This document shows, one piece after another, positions 36,811 to 46,721 of a DNA stretch of 64,000 nucleotides. Origin of the DNA: CAIYQJ01 sp963717255 (GTDB taxonomy: Bacteria; Chloroflexota; Limnocylindria; Limnocylindrales; CSP1-4). Where the stretch lies: assembly GCA_963717255.1 (NCBI GenBank), contig CAVQVT010000007.1, positions 124,001 to 188,000 on the forward strand, read 5' to 3'. The notes beneath the pieces are model-generated. The model was not told where the DNA came from, searched no databases, and saw nothing but the letters and a program-made list of their open reading frames with translations. The position numbers and the translations under genes are program-made. Positions within the stretch are counted from its first letter, which is position 1, and the number at the start of each line of letters is the position of its first letter.

Positions 36811-36876
36811 CGGCGCGTCGCAGGAGCTGGCCCGGCGCGTCGCAGGAGCTGGCCCGGCGCGTCGCAGGAGCGGACC
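36811..36876. repeat. 22-bp tandem repeat, three copies
   Basis: CGGCGCGTCGCAGGAGCTGG plus CC repeated at 36811-36832 and 36833-36854, with a third copy at 36855-36876 that differs at two bases. It lies between the convergent methyltransferase and smpB genes. Confidence 0.9.
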
Positions 36877-36879
36877 CGC

Positions 36880-37344
36880 CTACCTTCCCCGGTTCGCGTC
36901 CGCGAGCTCGCGCGCGACGTCGCGCCGGGAGTCGCGCTCGGCGATGTCGCGCCGGCGGTCGTACAGCTTCTTGCCGCGCCCGATCCCCAGCTCGAGCTTC
37001 GCGTGCCCGCGGCCGTCGATGTAGAGGCGGAGCGGCACGATCGTCAGGCCCTTCGCCTTGATGCGCACGCCGAGCGTGACGATCTGGGAACGGTGGAGCA
37101 GGAGCTTCCGCGTCCGCTTCGACTCGTGGTTCCAGCGGTTCCCGCCCTCCCACGGTGCGATGTGGGCGCCGACGAGCCAGGCCTCGCCCCGCTCGATCCG
37201 GACGTAGCCGTCGGCGAGGTTCACCTTGTGCGCCCGGACGCTCTTGATCTCGGTCCCGGTGAGGACGATCCCCGCCTCGAGTGTGTCCTCGATGAGGTAG
37301 TCGTGGCGGGCCTTCCGGTTGAGGGCGATCGTCTGCTCGCCCAT
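36880..37344 (-). CDS. smpB: SsrA-binding protein SmpB
   Basis: 154 residues. ARHDYLIEDTLEAGIVLTGT, EIKSVRAHKVNLADGYVRIE, HIAPWEGGNRWNHESKRTRK and KLLLHRSQIVTLGVRIKAKG cover the OB-fold that binds tmRNA; the C-terminal GRGKKLYDRRRDIAERDS tail enters the decoding centre. ATG 37344 has AGGAG upstream. The gene has its own promoter and an unusual 200-nt leader with a 15-codon frame and a 14-bp hairpin. Confidence 0.96.
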   Translation of the reverse strand: MGEQTIALNRKARHDYLIEDTLEAGIVLTGTEIKSVRAHKVNLADGYVRIERGEAWLVGAHIAPWEGGNRWNHESKRTRKLLLHRSQIVTLGVRIKAKGLTIVPLRLYIDGRGHAKLELGIGRGKKLYDRRRDIAERDSRRDVARELADANRGR

Positions 37345-37418
37345 CGGTGGTCGCTCCTGTCTGGTCGGTGGGCCGTGCCGGTCGGGTCGCGTGACCGATC
37401 GGTCGACGACCGGACGCA

Positions 37419-37451
37419 CGAACGCCGGCCCTACGGCAGGGCCGGCGTTCG
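37419..37451 (-). terminator. Strong hairpin in the smpB leader (putative attenuator)
   Basis: A 14-bp perfect stem (CGAACGCCGGCCCT pairing with AGGGCCGGCGTTCG) with a 5-nt loop, between the leader reading frame and smpB. No U-tract follows, so it may act as a pause, a processing site or a Rho-independent terminator of the GC-rich type. Confidence 0.55.
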
Positions 37452-37480
37452 AAGCTCTACCACCTTGCGGGGCGGAGGTC

Positions 37481-37528
37481 CTAGGCCACCGTCTCCCGCG
37501 AGGTGGTGCAGCTCGTACTGTCTATCAC
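37481..37528 (-). CDS. Putative 15-aa leader peptide upstream of smpB
   Basis: GTG start, peptide MIDSTSCTTSRETVA, TAG stop. It is preceded by GAAAGGAGGTGAT (37546-37534), a 13-nt complement to the 16S rRNA 3' end, with 9 nt from GGAGG to GTG. Twelve of 14 sense codons end in G or C. The Shine-Dalgarno can fold onto CTGCACCACCTC within the frame. No homologue is recognised. A competing 34-codon ATG frame overlaps but has a start too close to the Shine-Dalgarno. Confidence 0.45.
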   Translation of the reverse strand: MIDSTSCTTSRETVA

Positions 37529-37556
37529 TGCACATCACCTCCTTTCGTTGCCCGGG

Positions 37557-37585
37557 ACGATAGCGGAGACGGGCCGAAGCCGCAA
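37557..37585 (-). promoter_or_regulatory. Putative promoter of the smpB leader
   Basis: TTGCGG (37585-37580), a 17-nt spacer and TATCGT (37562-37557) on the minus strand, just upstream of the strong Shine-Dalgarno. Confidence 0.5.
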
Positions 37586-37625
37586 GGGGCGGGCTTGCGC
37601 GCGTCAGCCGCGCCCGGGCCCCGGA

Positions 37626-37664
37626 GACCGCCCCGGGGGCGGTCGGAGGCCGGTCTCCGGCCTC
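37626..37664 (-). terminator. Double hairpin after ctpA
   Basis: Two adjacent 8-bp stems, GACCGCCC/GGGCGGTC (37626-37644) and GAGGCCGG/CCGGCCTC (37646-37664), lie between the ctpA stop and the smpB promoter. They probably end the prfB-ftsEX-ctpA transcript; no T-tract is present. Confidence 0.45.
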
Positions 37665-37698
37665 GCGGCCGGCGCCGGGACGGCCGACCCGCCTGTGG

Positions 37699-39111
37699 TC
37701 AGGGGATGGGAGTGGCGGACGCGGACGGGGAGGCGACCGGCGCGCCGAGGACCTCGAGCGCGCGGTCGAGGACCGGGTCCGGGGAACCCCCGGCCGCCGC
37801 CGCGTCCACGGCGACGTCCGGCGCGATCCCCGTGTCGTGGATCCACCGGCCGTCGGGTGTCAGCCACTTCAGGACGGTGAGCCGCATGCCGCCCATGTCG
37901 TTCGGCAGCGGCAGCCACTCCTGGATCGTCCCCTTCCCGAACGACCGGCTCCCCACGAGGGTCGCCCGCCCGGTATCCTGCAGCGCCCCCGCGAGGATCT
38001 CGCTCGCCGACGCGCTGTTCCCGTCGATGAGGGCGACGACCCGCACGTCCTCTCCCGTCGCCGCGCCGCCCGGCTTCGCCTCGACCGCGATCCGCTCGCC
38101 CCGGGCGTCCTCCTGGAAGTAGATGGGGCCGGACGCGATGAACTGGCTCGCGATGTCCCGGGCGGCGGAGACGAACCCACCGGGGTTCCCGCGGATGTCC
38201 ACCACGAACCGCCTCACGCCCTGCGCGGAGAGGTCGGCGACCGCGGCCGCGAAGGCCTTCGAGGCCGCGTCACTGAACCCGGACAGCTTCACGTAGCCCA
38301 CCGTCCCGTCCGCGAGGGTCTTCGCCTGGACCTCGGGCCGCGCGATGTAGTCGCGGACGATCGTGACGTCGCGCGGCGCCTCGGCGCCTCGGACGATGGT
38401 GAGCGTGACCGGCGTCCCCTTCGGCCCGCGGATCTTCCCCGTCGCCTCGTCGGCGGTGAGCCCGTCGAGCGAGGCGCCGTCGACCGCGACGACGGCGTCG
38501 CCGGGGAGGAGGCCCGCCTTCTGCGCCGGTGCCCCCGGCACAGTGGTGATGACCGTCAGGCGGCAGTCGGGCCCCAGCGGCGTGCACGGCTCCCCGCCGG
38601 GCATGGGCTGGCCCTGCATCTCGGCGCCGATCCCCGAGAAGCGGCCCGAGATCCCCTGCAGGCTGTCGCGGTACTGCTCGGACGTGAGGTACTGCGACCA
38701 GCGGTCACCGAGGGACGTGACCATCCCGTCGATCGCGCCCTCCACGAGCTTCTTCTCGTCCACCTCGCCGACGAACTGGTCGGTGATCGCCCGGTACGCG
38801 TCCCAGAAGGGCGCCCACAGCGCCTCCTGGTCGGCGGGCGTCCCGGGGGTCGTGGAGACCCGCGCGCCGAGCGCGTACCCCGAGAGGAAGACGACCGCGC
38901 CACCCATCACCGCGACGAGGAGGAGGGCGACGACCGTGGCGACGGGGCGCCGGCGGTCCCGGCCCGCCCGGCCATCGACGGTCACGGGCGTCAGGACGGT
39001 GGCTGGAGCGGTCTCCGTCCCCAGGCTGTCGTCGGCCGCGACGGCCCCCTCGACGGAGGGACCCTCGGGCGCCGACCCGTCAGCGAATGAGGTAGCTGCG
39101 GACGGACACAT
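37699..39111 (-). CDS. S41 family C-terminal processing peptidase (Ctp)
   Basis: 470 residues. A disordered N-terminus, a membrane helix (PVATVVALLLVAVMGGAVVF), then FWDAYRAITDQFVGEVDEKK LVEGAIDGMVTSLGDRWSQY. PDZ domain: ISGRFSGIGAEMQGQ, APAQKAGLLPGDAVVAVDG. Protease core: GTVGYVKLSGFSDAASKAFA, RRFVVDIRGNPGGFVSAARD, the nucleophile Ser in LIDGNSASASEILAGALQD and the Lys in VGSRSFGKGTIQEW. It trims the C-termini of exported proteins. The chosen ATG overlaps the end of ftsX by 32 nt; placement after ftsEX suggests a wall-remodelling role. Confidence 0.92.
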   Translation of the reverse strand: MCPSAATSFADGSAPEGPSVEGAVAADDSLGTETAPATVLTPVTVDGRAGRDRRRPVATVVALLLVAVMGGAVVFLSGYALGARVSTTPGTPADQEALWAPFWDAYRAITDQFVGEVDEKKLVEGAIDGMVTSLGDRWSQYLTSEQYRDSLQGISGRFSGIGAEMQGQPMPGGEPCTPLGPDCRLTVITTVPGAPAQKAGLLPGDAVVAVDGASLDGLTADEATGKIRGPKGTPVTLTIVRGAEAPRDVTIVRDYIARPEVQAKTLADGTVGYVKLSGFSDAASKAFAAAVADLSAQGVRRFVVDIRGNPGGFVSAARDIASQFIASGPIYFQEDARGERIAVEAKPGGAATGEDVRVVALIDGNSASASEILAGALQDTGRATLVGSRSFGKGTIQEWLPLPNDMGGMRLTVLKWLTPDGRWIHDTGIAPDVAVDAAAAGGSPDPVLDRALEVLGAPVASPSASATPIP

Positions 39112-39964
39112 ACGAGCCGACGACGCCGAGCCCAAGGCCGGTCACGAGGACGAGGACCGCGACGTCGCGGACGAGCGTCCCGAACTCGAGCGGCAGGACC
39201 CGGAAGAACCCGAGCATGAGCGAGGACAAGGGAGCGGCCGCCGCCCCGAGGATGACGAGCGTGACGAGCGCCCCGAGGAGCCCGACGAGGGCTCCCTCGA
39301 AGATGAACGGCCAGCGGATGAACGCGTCCGATGCGCCCACCAGGCGCATGATCTCGATCTCCTCGGCCCGCGACGTGACCGCGAGCCGGATGGTGTTCAC
39401 GATGATGAAGAGCACGGTCAGGCCGACGAGGACGAGGGCGACGATCCCGCCCGTCCGGATCACCGTCGTCACTGTCGTGACCCGGTCCACGAGCTGCTGG
39501 ACGTCGTCCACGCGGTCGATGCCCGGGCTGCTGTCCAGCTGCGTGACGATCGCCCCGAAGTCGGTCGGGTCCACGAGGTAGACCTCGATGCTCGCGGGGA
39601 GCGGGTTCGTGTCCAGGCTCCCGGTGAGGTCGGGCTGGCCCCGCTCGGCGAGGTTGGCGCGGAAGCGGGCGAGCGCCTCGTCCTTGGTGACGTAGACGAC
39701 CTCCTTGACCTCGGGCATCAGCCGGACGGCCGCCAGCGCCTCGTCGACCTGGTCGGCGGTGGCGTCGTCCTTCATGTAGGCGACGACCTGGACCTTCTGC
39801 TCGACGTACTGGAGGCCGGCGGAGAGGCCGGCCTGGACGATCCAGAACCCGCCCAGCAGGAGGAGCATGAAGGTCATCGTCGCCGTGGCGGCGATGCTCA
39901 TGAGGCCGTTGCGCCAGAAGCCCTGCCACGCTCGGCGGATGCTGAAGACGACGAACGGGATCAC
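39080..39964 (-). CDS. ftsX: Cell division ABC transporter permease FtsX
   Basis: 294 residues. Four membrane helices: N-terminal MSIAATATMTFMLLLLGGFW and three in the C-terminal half (GIVALVLVGLTVLFIIVNTI, GALVGLLGALVTLVILGAAA, DVAVLVLVTGLGLGVVGSYV). The extracellular loop (about 55-165) contains KVQVVAYMKDDATADQVDEA and ends in the FtsX domain; IRLAVTSRAEEIEIMRLVGA is the coupling helix signature. With FtsE it controls peptidoglycan hydrolases at the septum. Starts 2 nt after ftsE. Confidence 0.94.
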   Translation of the reverse strand: MIPFVVFSIRRAWQGFWRNGLMSIAATATMTFMLLLLGGFWIVQAGLSAGLQYVEQKVQVVAYMKDDATADQVDEALAAVRLMPEVKEVVYVTKDEALARFRANLAERGQPDLTGSLDTNPLPASIEVYLVDPTDFGAIVTQLDSSPGIDRVDDVQQLVDRVTTVTTVIRTGGIVALVLVGLTVLFIIVNTIRLAVTSRAEEIEIMRLVGASDAFIRWPFIFEGALVGLLGALVTLVILGAAAAPLSSLMLGFFRVLPLEFGTLVRDVAVLVLVTGLGLGVVGSYVSVRSYLIR

Positions 39965-39966
39965 CC

Positions 39967-40722
39967 TCAGTCCTCGCGGTGGTACGCGGCGCCCAGCTCG
40001 TCGCGGACGACGCGCCCCTCCTCCAGCGCGACGACGCGCCGGCGAAGGGCCGTGACGACCTCGGCGTCGTGGGTGGCCATGAGGACGGTGACGCCGAGCT
40101 CGTTGATCCGCAGGAGGAGCTGGATGATCTCCCAGCTGATCAGCGGGTCGAGGTTGCCCGTCGGCTCGTCGGCGATGATCAGGCGTGGGTCGTGGACGAG
40201 CGCGCGCGCGATCGCCGTGCGCTGCTGCTCGCCGCCCGACAGCTGCGTCGGGATCTGGCCCGCCTGCGCGGTGAGGCCCACGAGCGCCAGGACCCGGTCC
40301 ACGAGGGGCGCGATCTTCTTCCGCGACGCCCCTGTGACCTCGAGTGCGAACGAGACGTTCTCCCAGACCGTCCGGGTCGGGAGGAGCTTGAAGTCCTGGA
40401 AGATCGTGCCGATCCGGCGGCGGACCTTCGGGATCTCGCGGCGTCCGAGGCGGGCGAGGTCCGTGCCGTCGATGAAGACCTGGCCCTCCGTGGCGACCTC
40501 GTCGCGGATCAGCAGCTTGAGCAGCGTCGACTTGCCCGCGCCGGACGGTCCCACGATGAAGACGAACTCGCCCTCGCGGATCGTCAGGTCCACGTCGCGG
40601 AGCGCGACCTTGCCGCCGGGGTACGTCTTGGTGACGTCGCGGAGGAAGATGACGGGTCGCGCCGCGCCGAAGGTCGCTGCAGGGGCCTGGCGCTCGGTGC
40701 CGGGACCCGCGAGGAGTGCCAC
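39967..40722 (-). CDS. ftsE: Cell division ATP-binding protein FtsE
   Basis: 251 residues, with an extra 20-residue N-terminus. VIFLRDVTKTYPGGKVALRD, Walker A FIVGPSGAGKSTLLKLLIRD, Q-loop GTIFQDFKLLPTRTVWENVS, signature TQLSGGEQQRTAIARALVHD and Walker B LIIADEPTGNLDPLISWEII, with the H-loop THDAEVV. GTG 40722 has TACGCT 7 nt upstream, so it may also be read from its own leaderless promoter besides being 43 nt after prfB. Confidence 0.95.
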   Translation of the reverse strand: MALLAGPGTERQAPAATFGAARPVIFLRDVTKTYPGGKVALRDVDLTIREGEFVFIVGPSGAGKSTLLKLLIRDEVATEGQVFIDGTDLARLGRREIPKVRRRIGTIFQDFKLLPTRTVWENVSFALEVTGASRKKIAPLVDRVLALVGLTAQAGQIPTQLSGGEQQRTAIARALVHDPRLIIADEPTGNLDPLISWEIIQLLLRINELGVTVLMATHDAEVVTALRRRVVALEEGRVVRDELGAAYHRED

Positions 40723-40765
40723 GGGCGCGAGCGTACCCGAGAGTCTGAAGGAGCGCTCGGCAGCG

Positions 40766-41888
40766 TCAGTCGGTCGCCCCGTCCTCCGTCATCGGCGCGC
40801 CCGTCGCCTCGCGCTCCAGCTCGGCCTGCATGAAGTCGTCCAGGTCGCCGTCGAGCACACCGGTCGTGTCGCTCGTCTCGACCAAGGTCCGGTGGTCCTT
40901 CACCATCTGGTAGGGGTGGAGGACGTAGCTCCGGATCTGGTTGCCCCAGCCGGCCTCCACGTGCTCGCCCCGGAGCTCACGCCGTTCCGCCTCGCGCTCC
41001 TCGAGCGCCTTCTCCAGCAGCCGGGCCTTGAGGATCTTCGTGGCGGTCTCGCGGTTCTGCATCTGAGACCGCTCGTTCTGGCTCTGGGCGACGGTCCCCG
41101 TGGGCAGGTGCGTGAGGCGGACGGCCGAATCGGTCTTGTTCACGTGCTGGCCGCCGGCGCCGGTGGCGCGGTACGTGTCCACGCGGATCTGGTCCCAGTC
41201 GAGCTCGATCTCCACGTCGTCCTCGGCCTCGGGCAGGACCTCGATGAGCGCGAAGGTCGTCTGGCGGCGCTTCTGCGCGTCGTACGGGCTGATGCGCACG
41301 AGGCGATGCACCCCACGCTCCGCCTTCAGGTAGCCGTACGCGTAGCGGCCGTCCACCGCGATCGCGGCGCTCTTGATGCCGGTCTGCTCGCCCTCGGTCG
41401 AATCGAGGATCTCCGTGGAGAACCGGTGGCGCTCGGCCCAGCGGAGATACATCCGCAGGAGCATCTCGGCCCAGTCGGTCGCCTCCGTCCCGCCCGCGCC
41501 GGCGGAGATCGAGAGGATCGCATCGCGTTCGTCGTACTCGCCGGAGAGGAGCAGCTGGAAGCGCTCCTTCTCGAACGCGGCGGCCAGTGTCTCGGCGTCG
41601 CGATCGATCTCGGCGATGAGGTCGGCGTCTCCCGCCTCCTCGGCCATCTCGCGCAGCTCGAGGAGCGACGTGGCGCGCGCGGACAGGTCCGACCACAGCG
41701 CGATCTCCGACCGCAGGCTCTCGGCCTGGCGGAGGACCCGCTGGGCGGTGCGCTGGTCGTCCCAGAAGTCCGGAGCGCTGGTCAGCGTCTCCAGCTCGGT
41801 GAGACGGCTCTCCTTGGCGGGGAGGTCAAAGCCGCCCCGAGGTCGCTGCGATCCTCTCGGCGAGGTCGCGCTGGCCGGCCAGGTCCAT
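40766..41888 (-). CDS. prfB: Peptide chain release factor 2, programmed +1 frameshift
   Basis: The first frame encodes MDLAGQRDLAERIAATSGRL and stops at TGA 41828-41826. A +1 shift leads to DLPAKESRLTELETL and the full RF2: FERLLLSGEYDERDAILSI, SAGAGGTEATDWAEMLLRMY, the tripeptide-anticodon region, and the catalytic GGQ in RATGAGGQHVNKTDSAVRLT. RF2 releases chains at UGA and UAA; low RF2 favours the shift, giving autoregulation. The slippery site CTT TGA C is preceded by the Shine-Dalgarno-like GGGGCGG. The ATG overlaps the stop of the Cys-rich gene (TGATG); ftsE follows. Confidence 0.97.
41825..41842 (-). promoter_or_regulatory. prfB programmed frameshift site
   Basis: On the minus strand CTCGGGGCGGCTTTGACC: a GGGGCGG stimulator, three bases, then CTT TGA C. 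This matches the conserved RF2 recoding signal, in contrast to the error-like shifts elsewhere in the window. Confidence 0.93.
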
Positions 41889-42112
41889 CAGGCCTGGGCT
41901 CGCGCGTCCTGCAGGAGGATCGGCCGGAGCTCGATGAGTCGGATGGCCGACTTGCTCCGGGCGACGACGGGGTTCACGCAGGGGCAGTAGCCGTTGTGGG
42001 CGCAGACCCCGCAGTTGCCGTCGCAATCGAGCGCGGCGGCGTAGCTGCAGGACCGGCAATCTCGCTCGCAGGCGATGAGATCGATGAACCGGGGATCCTC
42101 GACCTGCTTCAC
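41888..42112 (-). CDS. Cysteine-rich small metal-binding protein (74 aa)
   Basis: Two CxxxCxxC units, CERDCRSC and CDGNCGVC, plus CPC give eight cysteines between residues 15 and 46, enough for two zinc or iron-sulfur centres. The rest is short helix: MKQVEDPRFIDLIA at the front and KSAIRLIELRPILLQDARAQ at the back. No family name is recognised. GTG start; its TGA overlaps the prfB ATG, so translation is coupled to release factor 2. A TATACT hexamer at 42235-42230 could start this operon about 110 nt upstream. Confidence 0.7.
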   Translation of the reverse strand: MKQVEDPRFIDLIACERDCRSCSYAAALDCDGNCGVCAHNGYCPCVNPVVARSKSAIRLIELRPILLQDARAQA

Positions 42113-42229
42113 CTATCCCTCTCTCGGCAGGGCGACCGCACCGAAGGGCTGGGCGGTGCTGATCGCGGCTGGTGACGATGGGCCTCGGGGTACCCGACCG
42201 CGTTCCCCTGTGGTCGGAGATCGTCCCGA

Positions 42230-42235
42230 AGTATA
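42230..42235 (-). promoter_or_regulatory. Candidate -10 element of the Cys-rich/prfB/ftsEX/ctpA operon
   Basis: TATACT on the minus strand, identical to the rpmH -10. No clear TTGACA-like -35 at 16-18 nt. Lies about 118 nt before the GTG of the first gene. Confidence 0.35.
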
Positions 42236-42301
42236 CGAGGGAGTGCGGCTCTCGCCTAGAGGGGAGATGGGCCGAAAACGCGCGTCGCCGGCCGATCGCC
42301 G

Positions 42302-42930
42302 TCAGCCCCCGCCGCCCTCCCGGCCGAAGAGGAAGTACCAGCCGAGCGCCCCGAGCTCGTGGACGGTGGCCCGGGTGCGCGCCGTGATCGTCGCGTCGCT
42401 GGGGCTGTCCGCGGCCGGGGAGCCGTACGCTTCGATGCCGAGGTCCGTCGCGAGCCGGATCACGCGCAGCATGTGCCCGCGGTCGGACACGAAGACGGCG
42501 CTCCGGATCCCGTGCTCGTCGAAGAGCTGATCCAGCGCACGCATGGATCCGAGGGTGCTGTGGGCCCGGTTCTCGCCCATGATCGCCTCGACCGGCACGC
42601 CGCGGGAGATCGCGTAGCTGCGCGCTGCGGCCGCCTCGGTGGAGCTGTCACCCTCGGCCGACCCGCCGGTCACCACGAACCACGGCGCGACGCCCTGCTT
42701 CCACAGCTCCACCGCGTGGTCGATCCTGCTCCGGAAGACCGGTGACGGAGCGCCGTCCCACTGGGCGGCGCCCAGCACGACGATCGCGTCCGCCGGCCGA
42801 GCCTCGTCCGTGTAGCCCTGGGCCCAGATCCGGTAGGTCGCGTAGGCGGCGACACCGGCCACCGCCAGCACGGCGACGGCCGCGACGATCGCGAGGTCCG
42901 CGAGACGGCGCGCGCGCTGCGATCCGTCGC

Positions 42931-42946
<16 letters not shown>
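42302..42946 (-). CDS. YdcF/DUF218-type membrane protein
   Basis: 214 residues from GTG, overlapping the end of secA by 16 nt. One membrane helix (LADLAIVAAVAVLAVAGVAA), then the DUF218 core: ARPADAIVVLGAAQWDGAPS, RIDHAVELWKQGVAPWFVVT, GGSAEGDSSTEAAAARSYAI, GENRAHSTLGSMRALDQLF and SDRGHMLRVIRLATDLGIEA. Relatives (YdcF, SanA, ElyC) bind nucleotide-like ligands and influence envelope precursor use. The reaction is unknown. The overlap suggests co-expression with secA. Confidence 0.85.
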
Positions 42947-45979
<3,033 letters not shown>

Positions 45980-45988
45980 GGGATGGAA

Positions 45989-45994
45989 AGTATA
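45989..45994 (-). promoter_or_regulatory. Leaderless -10 element of secA
   Basis: TATACT on the minus strand, then TTCCATCCC and ATG. Predicts a leader of about three bases. Confidence 0.45.
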
Positions 45995-46033
45995 GGCGAG
46001 GGTGCCCGCCGGCCCTTCGGACGACCCCTCCGG

Positions 46034-46342
46034 CTACCGTCCCTGCGGACGCTCGGCGCCGGGATCCCGGATGTCGCGCGGCTCGACCTCCGCGCCCGGG
46101 TCGCCGATCGGCCGCGCCGTCGGCGACGCCTCGCCCTCGGCGGCGGGCGGGCCGGCGTCGTCGGGGAAGCGCACCACGGCGTCCGACCCCGGGCCGGATG
46201 AGATGCGGGTCTCCGTCCCCCAGCGGACGCGCTCCTGGACGGTCTCGCGCTCGGGGTACATGCGCTCCTCGAAGCCGGCGATCCACCAGCCGATCGCCCG
46301 GCCGGCCGGGAGGCTCCTCGGGCGGCGACCCCGGCGGGTCAC
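46034..46342 (-). CDS. Hypothetical protein, 102 aa
   Basis: Basic N-terminus MTRRGRRPRSLPAGRAIGWW, then IAGFEERMYPERETVQERVR WGTE, and a disordered acidic/Pro-rich tail. GTG start overlaps the stop of the 75-aa membrane gene (GTGA). No domain recognised. GC3 is high and the central YPERETVQERVRWGTE segment looks protein-like. Confidence 0.5.
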   Translation of the reverse strand: MTRRGRRPRSLPAGRAIGWWIAGFEERMYPERETVQERVRWGTETRISSGPGSDAVVRFPDDAGPPAAEGEASPTARPIGDPGAEVEPRDIRDPGAERPQGR

Positions 46343-46566
46343 CTCCAGAAGCCGGACTCGTACCCCGCGAGGAGGATCACGAACGTAGCGGCCGCGAGGA
46401 CGAGCCAGAAGAGGGCCGAGCGGAGTCGCGAGGTGGGATTCATCTCCGGGTTGGCGAGCCGCGCGACGTTCCAGCGCGGCGAGCGCAGATCCTCGCGGAA
46501 GTCCGCGGTCGGCGGGACCGCCTCGATCCCGCCCTGGCCGTCCGGGCGATGCAGCTGGAGCGTCAT
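46339..46566 (-). CDS. Small single-pass membrane protein, 75 aa
   Basis: MTLQLHRPDGQGGIEAVPPT then FREDLRSPRWNVARLANPEM, followed by one membrane helix SALFWLVLAAATFVILLAGY near the C-terminus, ending ESGFWR. Tail-anchored topology with about 50 cytoplasmic residues. No family recognised. Co-translated with the 102-aa gene. A TAGGAT hexamer at 46605-46600 may be its -10. Confidence 0.6.
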   Translation of the reverse strand: MTLQLHRPDGQGGIEAVPPTADFREDLRSPRWNVARLANPEMNPTSRLRSALFWLVLAAATFVILLAGYESGFWR

Positions 46567-46721
46567 CCGTGCCTCGTGTCGCTGTCGGTTCGTGTCGTCC
46601 CCATCCTAGCCCGGCGGGGCCTGGTCCGGCGCGGCGACCGGCGGGCGGAAGCTCCGTGGGTGCCTTCGGCCCGAGCCGCCCGCCGGACGCGGCTCCGCCC
46701 CGGCCGTCGGGCCCGCAGCGG

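Noticed and set aside
37414..37536. 34-codon ATG frame in the smpB leader
   Set aside because: Its ATG is only 2 nt from the Shine-Dalgarno and codon use is mixed, while the 15-codon GTG frame has ideal spacing and high GC3. Kept only as an alternative.
41826..41889. prfB frame break as another sequencing error
   Set aside because: The context GGGGCGG...CTT TGA C is the conserved RF2 recoding signal and the position in the protein matches other RF2 genes.
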